From Sipunculus nudus (lineage: Eukaryota; Annelida; Sipuncula; Golfingiida; Sipunculidae): a stretch of 64,000 nucleotides of DNA. This document shows positions 48,383-60,895 of this stretch, one piece after another. Position numbers and translations under genes: made by a program. The stretch is taken from NCBI GenBank assembly GCA_026874595.1, contig CM049319.1:1557501-1621500 (forward strand), given 5' to 3'. Below the pieces are notes generated by a model. The model had not been told where the DNA came from and ran no database searches. It saw only the letters and a program-made list of their open reading frames with translations. Position 1 is the first letter of the stretch, and every line of letters begins with the position of its first letter.

Positions 48383-49177
48383 CAGACACTGCAAAAAAAT
48401 TTATCGATGCATGTTAATTCATACTCAATAATATATAGTTGTTAATATTTCGTAATGTTTAAGAATTAATCCTGTTGAGTAGTACTTATTGCTGACTTTA
48501 AAAAAAAATAGAATTAAATCTTAGATTAACTTTCTTCATTTATTAAACTGATATAAAAAAAGTCTAAATAAAAAAATAAATTTTAATACATTTTACATTT
48601 GTAACATTTTATAGGAATACCTATTAAATTAAAAAATGTCTTAATAAAAAATATTTCTGAATAAATAAATAATTAAATCAGAATAAAATCTTCCCCAGAA
48701 CACTATCCGTTTGGCCATACTGAAATAGGTAGAGGTTTTTCTTTTTAATAAATTACTTGGTTCAATATTAAAATCTTGCAAAAACTCACTTTTATGTCAT
48801 GTTAAAAGCAACATAGATTTCATGCAGTGAATTCGATCAAAATACACAGATTTCAAACTAAATATATTGCAACGAATAAAATCTTGTGAATTTTATTTTA
48901 ACATTGAAATTATGACTGGATGGGCTAAATTCAGCAAAGATTTCGTCAGGTTCAAATTGCCAAAATATGACATGCTCGGAGACGGGGAGGAATTCGGGGA
49001 GCATTCGGGAACGGTCCCGGCAGCTGTCGCCAGCCGGTGTGGGTAAACTTGAATTTTCATGCGCACGCCATGACCTTTTCATGACGTGAAAGTTTTATAA
49101 ACAATCCCATGAATAAGTGAGGGAAATAATCATAAATACTATGATTACTAAACAAATGAGCATTGTACAAAACTTAC

Positions 49178-49340
49178 CACTGAAATTTAGGATCGAAGTG
49201 GTGACCAGGCGGAAATTACCCGGATAAACCAATCTAGTCTCTTGCACAGACACAAGGTGGCGCTCGCTGCACCTAGATTGTCTTACACAGACACACGGTG
49301 GCGCTCCACTACCCGTAGTGCCAATTCGGCGAGAAGCCAA
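49178..49340 (-). other. Candidate 5' non-coding exon and promoter region of the coiled-coil gene
   Basis: On the minus strand TTTCAGTG/GTAAGTTTTG forms a strong donor with the last exon base at 49178. Joined to the acceptor at 48389 this gives a 789-bp intron. The region 48950-49340 is CpG- and GC-richer than its surroundings. It carries a short tandem (ACAGACACAAGGTGGCGCTC and ACAGACACACGGTGGCGCTC). The transcription start is not determined. Confidence 0.35.
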
Positions 49341-49513
49341 CGGATTCGGCCAAGGTGTTCGGAATGCCCAGTGCCATTGTGCTAATTTTTTTCTTTTTTT
49401 TTTTTTGCAAGAGGCTTATACCGATCTCGATGCAAAATGTCGATTCGGTCATGTGGTATAGAATTCTCGTGATTTGCATAGGACTGATATCTTAACTTAA
49501 ACGAGATACAAAT

Positions 49514-49516
<3 letters not shown>

Positions 49517-49571
<55 letters not shown>
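49517..49571. repeat. (AT)n microsatellite
   Basis: About 55 bp of uninterrupted AT. Confidence 0.95.
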
Positions 49572-49572
<1 letters not shown>

Positions 49573-51190
49573 GCCGGTATGCAGGGACCCCGGGGGAAGA
49601 GAGGTCAAGTAAGGGCTAGCTGCATCAGTCAAGTGTAGGTATCCGGGCTGGCCGGTCCATTCTGCCATGTTCGCCGCTGTACACCGTCTTTCTGATATTA
49701 AAGGTGTCTTACATCGTCCATTGGAGTTTTTGCTATAGTCGTTACATCTAATTTATATCCTGAATAAGTACAGAACATATTTTCTTAAATATTGTGTCAT
49801 TTAATTAACTTAGCATATTTCATCACATTTTATTTCATATATAGTCATTGTATCAACTCATGCTTGTATGCATATACATTGTATATTTCTTTACATTTCC
49901 TGTTGATAAATTGTAATATGTTGGAGAAAGCTTAACGTTAATCGTTGTTTGAAGGTTCCTCGTTTGATCTGTAAATTCGCACCTTCTTTGTCTGTAAGTA
50001 CAAATAAATTATCGAGAGAGTCAGATGATATTTAATGGATGTTCCTATTTTTATGAAAATACATTAAAAATCTGGCTACTTGTGATGCTGTTAAATGTAA
50101 ATGACGGCCTCTGTGTCATTTAGTCATTACTACATTTATGTTGTTACTATTAAAGTACTTCTGTCCTGTTTTGTATTAACATCATTTGTATGCACCTTCG
50201 TATGACCAAGATAGTTTACCAGGATTAACATATATGTTGAAACACGTATATTTCGGTATCAAATATGGAAGCTACTTATTCGCCTTTTCGACCAGCCCTG
50301 TCGACATCAGTTCTCAGAAAATAATTTTAGTTATCTAATTTGCTGTTGGATGACAACTGATATGAAATCAAGTCTTACCAGGCACTGCATTACATCTCAT
50401 TTTACATGTCTTAGTGGCTCTTGTTTATATAATTAATCTGCTTGCGTTTTTATTTTAAACTTGACAAAATGCTGGGTCCGCTGAACATAACAAGAGGCGG
50501 TGCGGGAGTCTTTTAATTATACATAAATAATATAAGGGCGAAATTAATTTACAGTATTACGTTTGCTTTATTTCCATAATACAAAAGCAAATTTGACAAA
50601 AGTGTTACACCACTACTTTTTTATATATACAATTATACAGGACACAAATACATCGAATACACAGAGGGCCAGAAAATAAGCCCCGATTGTTATAAATTGT
50701 CATTTCTATCAGGTTTTAGATTATGCACCATACATCTCGCACGCCGCCTTATTTTTATCAAATGTACTTTGCCATTCTTTTCTTGTATAAACGCCATAAA
50801 GCTTGTGTATAAATTTAACTGTTTAATATTTTTTCAAGGACTAAAAACAAAGTATATCTTTGTCGAAATAATAAAATGAATTAGAAATGACACAGCGCAA
50901 CCATCACCACATCATGATCTCCATATATATTCTTCTTGTTCCGTTACATTTATCTGATTCTCGATCATTTATTACTTCTTTCAGACACTAATTCTTGCAA
51001 AAAAATAATCGCCATCACCATGATTACATCATAATCATAATCATCATCGTGATAATTAGCAAGAGAGAAAAAAAGGGGGGGGGAGTTATTTCGATCTAAA
51101 CATTTGTAATCTAATATTTCATTGTGCTAAATAGCGCAGTCCTGCTGGATCCGCCCCATGATTTGCCTGAGTATGCTCCACGTAGACCCC
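49572..51190. other. Intergenic stretch, no gene seen
   Basis: A GC-rich patch at 49575-49700 (CAGGGACCCCGGGGGAAGAG) borders the microsatellite and may be the edge of an unrecognised repeat. The remainder is AT-rich and featureless. Confidence 0.45.
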
Positions 51191-51191
51191 A

Positions 51192-52629
51192 ATTTTACAA
51201 ACTGACTGAAAAATCAGTCAGTTTATTTGACACATTGACTGAAATGTAAAAAGAAAGAAATACTATTGTTATAAGGTTACAAACATTTAAATGACATTTC
51301 ATTTATTTCATATACCTTACTCTTACAAAACATTACACCATATTATTGTACAATTTAATATTTTTTTTATAAGGAGCGTCCATCTTGCTTGATTCAAGTT
51401 CTTCCATAAATAATTAGTTAATCATATGAGAAGTAAATATTTTATTATCTCACGGGCATAATTTCCTTTTGTGCTTTGGGGAGCGGGTGTGGGCGGGATG
51501 ACCCCCTCCCTCAATGCGGGATAATTGTCACAAATGTCTTTTAAAATTTCAGCAGCTTTGAAGCACATTTGGTGTAAAATAACAAGGAATATTCTCGTTT
51601 TCAGAAACCAACAACATATTGAATTGTTTAACCTAAAATTACTTAGGGAAGCAAGCGTCCCCTGAGAACCCCCCCCCCCCCCTCCCTTGGATCTGCCGCT
51701 GGTTCAAGTTCTTGTTTAAATTCTTGAAATATGCATGGATTATTTAATTTGTGCTTTACTGATTGGGTCCCATGCACAATGTCACGGAAAAGAGCTAGTG
51801 AATTATGCCATAAATTAAGCCATGGTGTAAAGTTAGTTATTAGGTATTTCTGAAAGATTACATTCTTTCAATATTTGAGGAAAATGCTACACATTTTTTT
51901 AAATAACTGTATTTTAAGGGCAAAATGACATTCTTTTATTTGTCAATATGGGGGCGAAGGGGTTATATAATATGTCAACTCAGCCCCACCCACCCCCCAC
52001 CCCCCTTGTTCCCCACCAGTTTGCACTTCTGTACTGTCTTATTAATAGCTGACTACACAATACTTTACCAGCCATCACAGTTTGGTCCCAATCAAAGAAT
52101 GTGGATGGCCAACTCATTAAAGTAACAAATACAGTTGGTATAATTGTTGTTAAACCCTATATCCTTTGTAACTCACTGAAGCATATTTTAATCGTGTATT
52201 CGATATTAACAACCATATAACTGTGGTTATCCTCCAACATTCTACAATCTACATTAAATGTTTATTTAATCAAAAGCTTCCATTTGACATGAATCTCGTT
52301 CTTATATAAAAGCAAATATGTAGCCATATGAGTTGTAAGATATAGTATGTATATTTCATTATGTTATAATAGTCTGCATATTTCATCTATATATGATTCT
52401 GGTTACCCCTCACCTGTATGTGTATTTTAGTCTTATTACCTAATCAGTATTCTTCATAAATAGCCTAAAACGTAGAAACAGGCATAAGGTTTACTTAAAA
52501 GTAGCTGGTTATACTAAATGACAATGTCTGTTTCACAAAAATGAGATATGTGAAAACAACAGATTATTCCATATTTGTTCAATCAATGTGTCAAATAAAG
52601 TGACTGTTTTTTCAGTTAGTTTGTAAAAT
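51192..52629. mobile_element. Element with 47-bp inverted repeats
   Basis: 51192-51238 and the inverse complement of 52629-52583 match at 44 of 47 positions (ATTTTACAAACTGACTGAAA ... GTTTATTTGACACATTGA). Each repeat contains an internal hairpin (CTGACTGAAAAATCAGTCAG). The 1.4-kb body has no transposase frame, so it is probably a non-autonomous DNA element. Sequence just outside the right end (TTTTAGTCGTTTTATAAAGT) resembles the ends of the 29976 element, so the two may be related. Exact boundaries are uncertain. Confidence 0.55.
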
Positions 52630-53037
52630 GCCCGAAAATTTTAGTCGTTTTATAAAGTGTCTGAAACTGAATCACTACCGTTGGTTTCGGATCATCAGGT
52701 GACTGAAGTTTAATTAATTGCGATATTGATTTTTATAATTTCTTTTTCGCACGGTTGGGTGCCCTTGGACCATGACGGCAGGCGGAAACGAACGTTCGTT
52801 CAATAGGTTCTTTTTTGAGCTTATGACTGCTAGTTTCTTTGCCAAACACATGTTGCACTGACATGAGGAGGCCATGAATGTGTTTGACTGCTTGATTATA
52901 GATCGATGATAATGAAACTTTAATTGTTGCTTGTCTTTCAGGGCCCATACGTGTTTGGCAAGCTCTGTTTCGTTTGAATGGGTACTGTGCATGCGTGAAC
53001 GATTTCTTGTGGTTGTAATACCTTTGTTTGAAGGGGC

Positions 53038-53039
<2 letters not shown>

Positions 53040-53085
<46 letters not shown>
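53040..53085. repeat. (AT)n microsatellite
   Basis: About 45 bp of uninterrupted AT. Confidence 0.95.
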
Positions 53086-53086
<1 letters not shown>

Positions 53087-53129
53087 TTAAATTTAATTCG
53101 ATACCACGTGATACATATCCTTGAAAGTA

Positions 53130-55000
53130 TATAGATAGATAGAGTTTATTCGGAAAAATTCATACACCTGTGCAACATACATATAAAAGTTACCGAGGAT
53201 AACACATAAAAGTATTATAAAACACTTATTTCCAATGTGGTCCTCGAGAGAGCAAGCATAGTACGGCAACACTTGACAAATTATGATTAGAAATACAGTT
53301 TCTACAAATATACAAGTTTACATTAAAAATCTGCACTTATTGAAAATTTCTTGAGAGTTAACTAAAAATTAAAATGAGTTGATTTAAGAAATAAGATCTA
53401 AAATAGTTACCTAAAAATCCTAATAGTACATTCTATGTACCCTGCTATTTGTTATTTACATACCACAATTTAGGAAACCAGTGGTTTTTACTTCTAATTA
53501 AATGAATGCACATTGATTAAGTGATGAAATTGAATATAAATACTGTCTTCTTCTGATTTCAGTTTGTTTCAGAAAAATAATTTCAACTGTTTTTTTAAAC
53601 ATATATGCTTTCACACTGTTTGACTGAAAGTGGAAGACTGTTCCATAGACAAACACCTGTAAAATGAAATTAGCTTTTACCAAATCCTTTAACACTGGTT
53701 ATAGAATTAGAACATGACAGATCATTATACCTTGTCCTGTGTCTGTGCTGCATATTACTCAAGTCCATATTATCTCTCAAGTATCTTAGTGCATTTCCAT
53801 GAAATAAAATTGTGCATATAACCAAGTTTCAGTTGATCTGCCCTGTAGGATACTGGTGGAATATGTGATATTTAAACTGATTGTAACCTATATGCATTCT
53901 AGAATGTACATTATACATAAATCGTATCACTTTATTTTGCATTGTCTGCAATCTAAGCTTCAGTTTCTTTGAAGACCACTGTACCAAGCAGAGCAAGTGT
54001 ATTCATGCATAATGACACAATATCAGGGCAGAAATAAGTAACTTTTTTTTAGACTGAAATTTTGTTTGTTTCTGTAGAGGAACTTTAGTGCATGTGCTGC
54101 TTTAGAAAGTACTTTTTTTACTTCATTGTACCAGTCATTGATTGATCCAGGTCAACCCCTAAGTACTTTACATTGGTCTTAGATTTAATAATACTATCTT
54201 TATAACAGACTCTCATTTCCTATATACTTTATTTAACCGTTTTTTTTTTTGAAGCAAATAATATGGATCCTGTTTTTCCTATATGTAACGATAATTTGTA
54301 ATCAATTAACCAATCTCCAACTGAGTGTAGATCATATCCCAATTTCTCTTCTACCTTTATTCTGTTTTCCCCTGAAATCAGGAGTGCAGATTCACTGATC
54401 TACATACAAGAATAGTTTACATGTTACTGCAGCAGGCATGCCATTTATGTACAGCAAAAACAAATAAGGCCCTAAAATAGACTCCCTGTGGAACTCAACC
54501 TGTTATAGGTTCCAGGCATAACACCATCAACAACCTGAGTTCTATCAGTTAAATAAGACCAATATTTACCAATATTTTATACCAATATATTTAAGTTTGG
54601 TTAATAAAATTCCATGATTTACACTTTCGAACGCATTTTGCAGATCCAACATAACCAAACCACAATATTTACCCTCCTCATACTTTTATTTTTCAATGAT
54701 CTGTCAAGTGAATTAAACAGGTATCTGTAGAATATGATGATCTGAAACCAGACTGGAGGTCAAATAGTAGGTCATGTTCAAGGCATTTAAGAAAGTACAT
54801 TAAGTTGATCATGTACTTTTCTCTCAAACACTTTGGAAATTATGCTTAAGCAGACACAGGCCTGTAATTACCTGGATCTGTTTCACTGATCTTTTAATGA
54901 AGTGGGACTATCCTGTTTTTCTTTGAATTTAAGGAAATACTCCGGTACTCAAGGATAAATGTATAATATGTGTCAGCTAGAGGTTTTGTAATAATAGTAA
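53130..55000 (-). mobile_element. Heavily decayed L2/CR1-like LINE reverse transcriptase
   Basis: No long frame survives, but minus-strand translations in changing frames give RT landmarks in order. These are PGNYRPVS and SKVFERKVHD (about 54880-54820), FRSSYSTDTCLIHLTD (about 54750), LDLQNAFESVNHGILLTKLK (54650-54585), a QGS.LGPYLFLLYINGMP-like segment (about 54500-54440), YVD...SALLISG (about 54405-54375), and the C-terminal GVCLWNSLPLSVKQC (about 53660-53615). The 3' end is near the (ATCT)n tail at 53130-53145. The many frameshifts and stops imply an old insertion. Confidence 0.75.
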
Positions 55001-56039
55001 TTGCACTGTCCTTTACAAATCTAGCAAGTAAGTTGAAGACAGTCAGTACCTCGAGATTCGTGTACTAAGAACTTCGACCTAGAAGTCCGCATAATATCAG
55101 GTATCTTATATCATCATTAGAAAGTCATTCTGTGGTTCTGGCTAGCACAAATATCGATGTGAGAATTGAGAAGATCGACTTTCGAAAAGACCTGGAGCCA
55201 ACGGGATGGTTTGTTGTATTGCCGCCAGATGTCACTAGCAAACAGTAGCTATGCAAAATTCAAAAGCTTGTAAAGTCTTTACAGAATTAATTGTGATCAT
55301 TGAAAAGAGGGGGGGGGGCATCAGTTTATGACGTTTCATACATGTCACTTTCCATACAGCAATCTGTTATCACCGTTTTAAGTTCGCAGAGTTATTATAT
55401 CAGGGTTTCTTGTGGCCACATGATTTCGCACAATCCTTACGGTATTGTCACAGATGGCTCATGGGATATATTAATATGGCGGACATCACCAAGAAGAGAC
55501 CAGCTCTCTTTTATCTGGTTAATTTTCACTGATTTAGGTAATTTTCAAAGCATTCCGTGTCATTTCAGAATCCGTTCCTAGTCATTTTACCATAGTTGCC
55601 ATGCATATGTCACAAGCGGTTGTACTGTCGCTGCATGTTGCCCCAACTTGTCTTTGTTGCCCCTATGTTTTGGGCTTTCGGCGCCAACCACCACTGCCTG
55701 GTAGTGTTAGTGTTAGTGGTACTCGAGACTGTGGCAAAAAATGTTTACAGGCTCTTGTCCTCCTGTTTGTTTTATTTGTATTTAAATGTATTATGATCAC
55801 ATGATAAGATGCATGAATGTTTTCGTCTGACAAGAAGCTTGTTCATGTCACAGACTTGCTCATTCGTGACTCGGTTTTACAGTTACAACCCCCCCCCCCC
55901 CCCCAATCTTCTTGGCAGTATTAAGTCTACTCTTAAAAGTCTCGGTCAAGACTGAAGTGCCAGGCTACTTCAGTCCAGGAAAAAGCATAATTAGTGGTGC
56001 AAAATATGCATCCTTCAAAATAATTTTGCGCAACCTAAA
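55001..56039. other. Intergenic stretch, no gene seen
   Basis: A G9 run lies at 55309-55317 and a C16 tract at 55889-55904. Short open frames do not show recognisable motifs. Confidence 0.45.
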
Positions 56040-56275
56040 TGGGAGCCACTAGAACGCAGGCTTCGTTTGTATTGAGGAACATATAAATAAAATTGTAACC
56101 TCTCATTCCCTATTTTTAACTCCTACTTTTCCCTGTAGATGTCCCTACACTCAACTCTTCTAACATAAACAACTACTAAGCATCAGAAGTCGCCTGAATC
56201 GGGAATCGAACCTACGATCTCTGGAGTAGGAGCCCTACACGCTACTAAGTGAGCCGTGAAGACGAGATACCAGCA
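56040..56275 (-). mobile_element. tRNA-derived SINE-like element
   Basis: On the minus strand the pol III box A TAGCGTGTAGG (56244-56234) and a perfect box B GGTTCGATTCC (56212-56202) are about 22 bp apart. They are embedded in a tRNA-like head (GGCTCACTTAGTAGCGTG ... CTCCAGAGATCGTA). A non-tRNA body follows toward about 56040. The cloverleaf does not close properly on the acceptor side, so a SINE or tRNA relic is more likely than a functional tRNA. Only one copy is in the window. Confidence 0.6.
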
Positions 56276-57849
56276 GGAACAAGTTTTGTTCATTTATATC
56301 TGCGATTGAAAAGGCATCTATCGCGAAAATGGGAAACCATTTACTATTTTAACAGGAAAATTTAGCTTTAGGTGGGGGCTCCGGCCCCCACCCCCGTTCA
56401 GACGGGGAACCTAGGTTCCCCGGACCCCTCCTCATCTAATATAATAAACTCCAGCTATGAGCATAATTAAATACGGGAATTCTGAGGAAAATGATATGTA
56501 TCGGCCTTTTCCAGGAATCAATTTATTATGCGACAATCGTTTTACCGGCGGTAGGCTGAAGCCCGGTTTCTATAGTTCTGCCCCTAAATGTCCAATAAAA
56601 AGTGACAACTGGGTATAAATGATACATCATTTTCCTTCTATGGGTATTTTAACAAGTTTGGGTAGAGAAAATCATTCTTGCCACGCTATCTGAAATGCTT
56701 TACAGTCTAATTTTACAACCTAAAATAGGCTTCCCAGATCTTGATCCTCCTGTTCACCATTATGCCGGCAAGCCGTTTTCTTATTGGCCATGGTCTCACA
56801 ACAGGCTGCCTCATTTGAATGGATTTATGTTGACAATAAACGCACATTTCCAAAAGCATGGGAGTTTACCATATAATAAACAAAGCAAAGGTCAGATCAT
56901 TCCCGTAAATTGTGAATAAAGCAATCTAACTGGTAACAGCTTGTTATAGCACTCTTCCCCCCCCCCCCCCCCCAAAACCCAAAAAAAAAGTTCCCTGAAA
57001 ACTTGCCATGATAAAAATTAAACATTTAAGATTAACGCGCACTTTCAGGCCAAAGCTGACTATGGGCTACATACAGGCTGCCTAGTGTGAAAAGGCTGTA
57101 CTGCTTAATTATATGCATGCATGGTCAGACGGCAGCATGGTGGTTTGAAAGCCATCAGTCAACAAACGGATAATAATGCCATGAGTTTAGGAAGAATTAA
57201 GTCAAGTAAAAATCATTTTTGTCTGAAACATTGAAATAAAACATCAATAAACCATTTGTGAACATAATTAATGTACATTGTCAGTTATTTGATGTGTTTT
57301 TCTGTTATTATCGTTCGAGGGGGCTTGCTTTCTATTCCGTGCAAGAAGTTCCCACATGTGACGTTAATGTATTCAAAGTCGAGTCCCATGACATTACTTA
57401 TTAGTCTTGACCTTATTTTCTGCTATTAATCTTATTCAATAATAGTCCATATTACATTCCTGCTTTGTTCCTGCTTCATTCACCTGTTGGGACATTCACA
57501 TTTTGTCATAGCCATGTTCCTGGACAAAACCGATGCCAGCCCAGCAAGGACCGCCCTAGAGTCGGTGTTGTTAATTTTGTTTAATCTGATAGCACACTGG
57601 CATGACACCCAGTATATACAGGTCTGTGTACCACAAGGGTGTTCTTGCTGATGTGGACCTCAACAGGAAAAATCTCTTTTGATGTACACAATAATGTGGT
57701 TGGCTTCATATTTGCGAGATTAAATTTTCACTGTTCAGTTTTACAGTCTTTTTCGATGGTAAAATTGTTGCGGTCCCACTGTGTATTTTAGAGATCTTAT
57801 ATCATTTAAAATATCAACTTTTGATTTATGGCAACATCTATTTCATTAT
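56276..57849. other. Intergenic stretch, no gene seen
   Basis: A palindromic GC-rich patch GGGGAACCTAGGTTCCCC lies at about 56403-56420 within GGCTCCGGCCCC-type sequence, possibly a MITE edge. A C17 tract lies at 56957-56973. Confidence 0.45.
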
Positions 57850-57850
57850 T

Positions 57851-58412
57851 AGCTCAGCTGACTGTAAATCATCTGAGTTATAGCGATCACTCTTTGTCTG
57901 TCGGCCGGCCGTCTGTCTGTTAACAAGGCACAGATCATAACCACTTGACCTGGAATCTTCTAACTTTACATCCTGAGAGGTCCATGAAAAATCTCCTTGG
58001 AAACCTGGAATTAAGTCTCTGTTACCCATATTCTTCAAACTATGGGGCTCTGAAGTACCCCCCCCCCCCCCCCAGAATAATGCAAAATTTGATACAAACA
58101 AAAGCTCCATTATCTGAATAACTAATGCCTTGATAGCCATGATTCTTTTGATATATATTGATCATGGAGTGTTTCATCAGTTCCTGCAGAGTGCAGACTG
58201 GTGGCACTTCCTGTATTTTTTCAAATTTTTACGCATTTTTTTTTCTATTTATGAGACCTTCAAATGAAGTTGTCATCTGTCCAAAAGCCCACTGAAACCC
58301 ATTTCTAAGGACTCTTCACAAAATTCATGATTTGTTTGCACTCTGGCAGTCATTTTCCTCATTGTTCAACATTCCTTGAATTCAGCTGAGCGTCATGGCC
58401 CAGGGGCCACTA
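57851..58412 (-). repeat. Mollusc-type dispersed repeat/MITE, copy 1
   Basis: The + strand ends are AGCTCAGCTGACTG...(left) and ...CAGCTGAGCGTCATGGCCCA then GGGGCCACTAGTT (right). GCTCAGCTGA is inverted at the two ends. Inside are TTTGTCTGTCGGCCGGCCGTCTGTCTG and a C16 run at 58058-58073. The minus-strand start (AACTAGTGGCCCCTGGGCC...GCTCAGCTGA) resembles a repeat widespread in bivalves and gastropods; that link is from memory of the general pattern, not a search. Confidence 0.65.
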
Positions 58413-58884
58413 GTTATTTCATGCGATATTTAAACTTAAACATAAACATATATAAACAAAAAGCCAACCACAGTACTAACTGTAATCAACATTTAACATC
58501 TCTCTGCATTAAACCTGGAATTTTATGAAATATAGATTCACACGGATTGCTTAACCACTGTAAATAAGCATTGTGAAACAAAATAAGGCATTTGATAATG
58601 TTAGTAAAATTACTTGTATGTGAAATTCTGAATGACCTGTAGTATAAGATAGCATAATTGTATGAAGTTTATTACTTAGAATTTCATGGACAGAAAAAAC
58701 CACGTGTAACCAATTATGTAAATTGTTTAATAGAAAAATTGCATAGTAAAATTATATGCATATTTTTCAAACAGACATTATATGGTTGTGTTATTATATT
58801 TTTGCCATAATATATGTTTGTCATTGTTCTCCCTGCCAAGGTGTTAATACACATGTCTGGAAAGATCAAATATTCAAATCAGGG

Positions 58885-59048
58885 TTGGGGCCAGGTACAA
58901 GTGAAAGTACCTAGGTACAGGTACTTGTGAATTGGCCAGGTTAGGTACTTGATTTTCACAGGGTACAGGTACAGGTACATTTATTTTATGATCACTTCAA
59001 AGACATTTTTAAAGAGAATAAAAGCGGCATTATGTTAACATGCCTTTT
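58885..59048 (+). mobile_element. Possible single terminus of a hAT-like element
   Basis: CAGGGTTGGGGCCAGGTACA is followed by many AGGTAC/AAGTAC motifs through 58976. The start matches the CAGGGTTGG terminus of the hAT element at 61996. No inverted partner is found; copy 2 of the mollusc-type repeat begins right after, so the element may be interrupted or truncated. Confidence 0.4.
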
Positions 59049-59640
59049 AGCTCAGCTGACTATAAGTCATCTGAGCTATAGTCGTGGTCCTTTGTCCGTC
59101 GGCCGTCTGGCCATCCGGCCGTTAACAGGGCACGTTTTAAAACCGTTGGACCTACGATTCCAAAATTTTGCATACCATTAGATGTCCCCAAAATCTCCTA
59201 CCATACCGAAAATTGGGTCATTAGGACTTCGTTCCTGAGAGATATTGAGGAAAAACCTCCATTTTCCATGAAAAAGCCATTGTTACACTTCAAGGCTGCC
59301 TAATATCAAAACCACTGATCTGTTTTTGATCATAATTAGTATTCATATTCTTCCATACATTTTCTATGAACATACCAAAAATTAGGTCAGTGTTGGGTCC
59401 TATTTTGAAGTTATATGCCAAAATATAATACAATTTTAAAAAATCAGGAAAGATAGTTACTCACCTAACATGAGAATTTCTGAAGCTAGAGACTTTTTTT
59501 CAGGAATATAACTTTATTTAATCAAATTCAATTGTTTACCCAAAATTAGATCTGAATTTTGTAAATTTTTCAAGTTATTAGCATAAATAAGAAATCAATA
59601 CCTTAAATTTTTTTCCAACTTTGGCAATAGCACGTTTTTT
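59049..59640 (-). repeat. Mollusc-type dispersed repeat, copy 2 (one end only)
   Basis: It begins TAGCTCAGCTGACTATAAGT, CATCTGAGCTATAG and TTTGTCCGTCGGCCGTCTGG, parallel to copy 1. The opposite terminus (GGGGCCACTAGTT) is missing. Its body diverges from copy 1 after about 150 bp. Confidence 0.6.
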
Positions 59641-59953
59641 CCCTGTAAGCACTGTTGATTTAATTTTCACAGCATATATATATATAAGGATTTAATCTTT
59701 TAAAACCTGAAATTTCAAAGGAATTGATTGAAAAGGGTAGCTTTTATTCAGGTTTTCATACACCATGTCAAGTGTTATTTACATCTAGCCCACCTAGTAG
59801 TACAGCTTTCACTTGCATTATGTAACCCACCCCAGGCAGCTTGCCTTGGCTCAGCTTGGCCACTACCAGCAGGCTTCCCCTCTGCCCTGCACTCCCCCCC
59901 CCCCCCCCCCACCAGGTGGTGCATAAACAAGATGATTATTGTTAATATGTTAT

Positions 59954-60895
59954 TGTATCCACAAACAGAGTTTTGCGGATACTATGTTTTCAGCCCACCG
60001 CCGCCGCCGCGTAGGTGTCCGGAGAACTCCTCCTTAACCTCTTGGCGGAATTTTACGAAACCCGGGATTATGTTCGGGTCACATGTGAACTGCTGCGCCC
60101 CGATTTTGTTTTGACCTCTGACCTTTCCTCTGCGCTCTGCGTCTGTTTGTGCGTCTGTTCCCACACATAAACCCACATATCTCGGGAACCGTTTGACCAA
60201 TCAGGAAATTTTTTTTGCACAAATGTAGCCCTTGGAGAGCTTTATAACATACCCAAAAAATGGTGGCGCCACCTGCAACCATGTTTGCACAGTGTCCATC
60301 TGTTCGTCTGCCTTGGGTTAAAATCACTCATATCTCTGCAGTGGTTTGCCTAATTCCCCTGAAATTTGGCATGTATATACATCCTGGATAGCTTTTCTGA
60401 TTTTATGACAGGTGGCGCCACCTACATTCACGTTTACGCTGCAGACATCCAAGCTCATATCTCGGGAACCGTTTGACCGATTTGGCCAAACTTTTGCATG
60501 TGTATAGATCTCACATAGCTCTTTATCATACGCAAAACTGGTGGCGCCACCTGCAGCCATTTTTGCACAGCTCCCGTCTATTTGTCTGCCATGGGATAAA
60601 ATCACTCATATCTCGGCAGTGGTTTGACATATCTGCCTAAAATTTTGCAGGTTTATACATCCCTGACAGCTCTCTTGATTTTATGACAGGTGGCGCCACC
60701 TACATTTTAGTTTATGCAGCAGATATCCAAGCTCATATCTTGGGAACCGTTCGACCGATTGGGCCAAAGTTTTGCATGTGTATAGTTCTCACATAGCTCT
60801 TTATCATACGCAAAACTGGTGGCGCCACCTGCAACCATTTTTGCACAGGGTCCATCTGTTTGTCTTTCAAGGGCAAAAATCACTCATATACATGT
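59954..60895. repeat. Dyad-array repeat, copy 1 (278-bp tandem units)
   Basis: The head is GTATCCACAAACAGAGTTTTGCGGATAC (hairpin-forming; 59955-59982). It is followed by tandem sequence in which the dyad GGTGGCGCCACC recurs at 60262, 60411, 60540, 60689 and 60818. The spacing alternates 149 and 129 bp, so the true unit is 278 bp with two related halves. Phrases such as ATATCTCGGGAACCGTTTGA and TTTGCATGTGTATAG recur in each unit. Confidence 0.9.

Noticed and set aside
59728-60605. Frames of 70-128 codons across the dyad-array repeat
   Set aside because: They run through repeat sequence and a poly(C) tract, differ between the two copies, and have no protein-like features.
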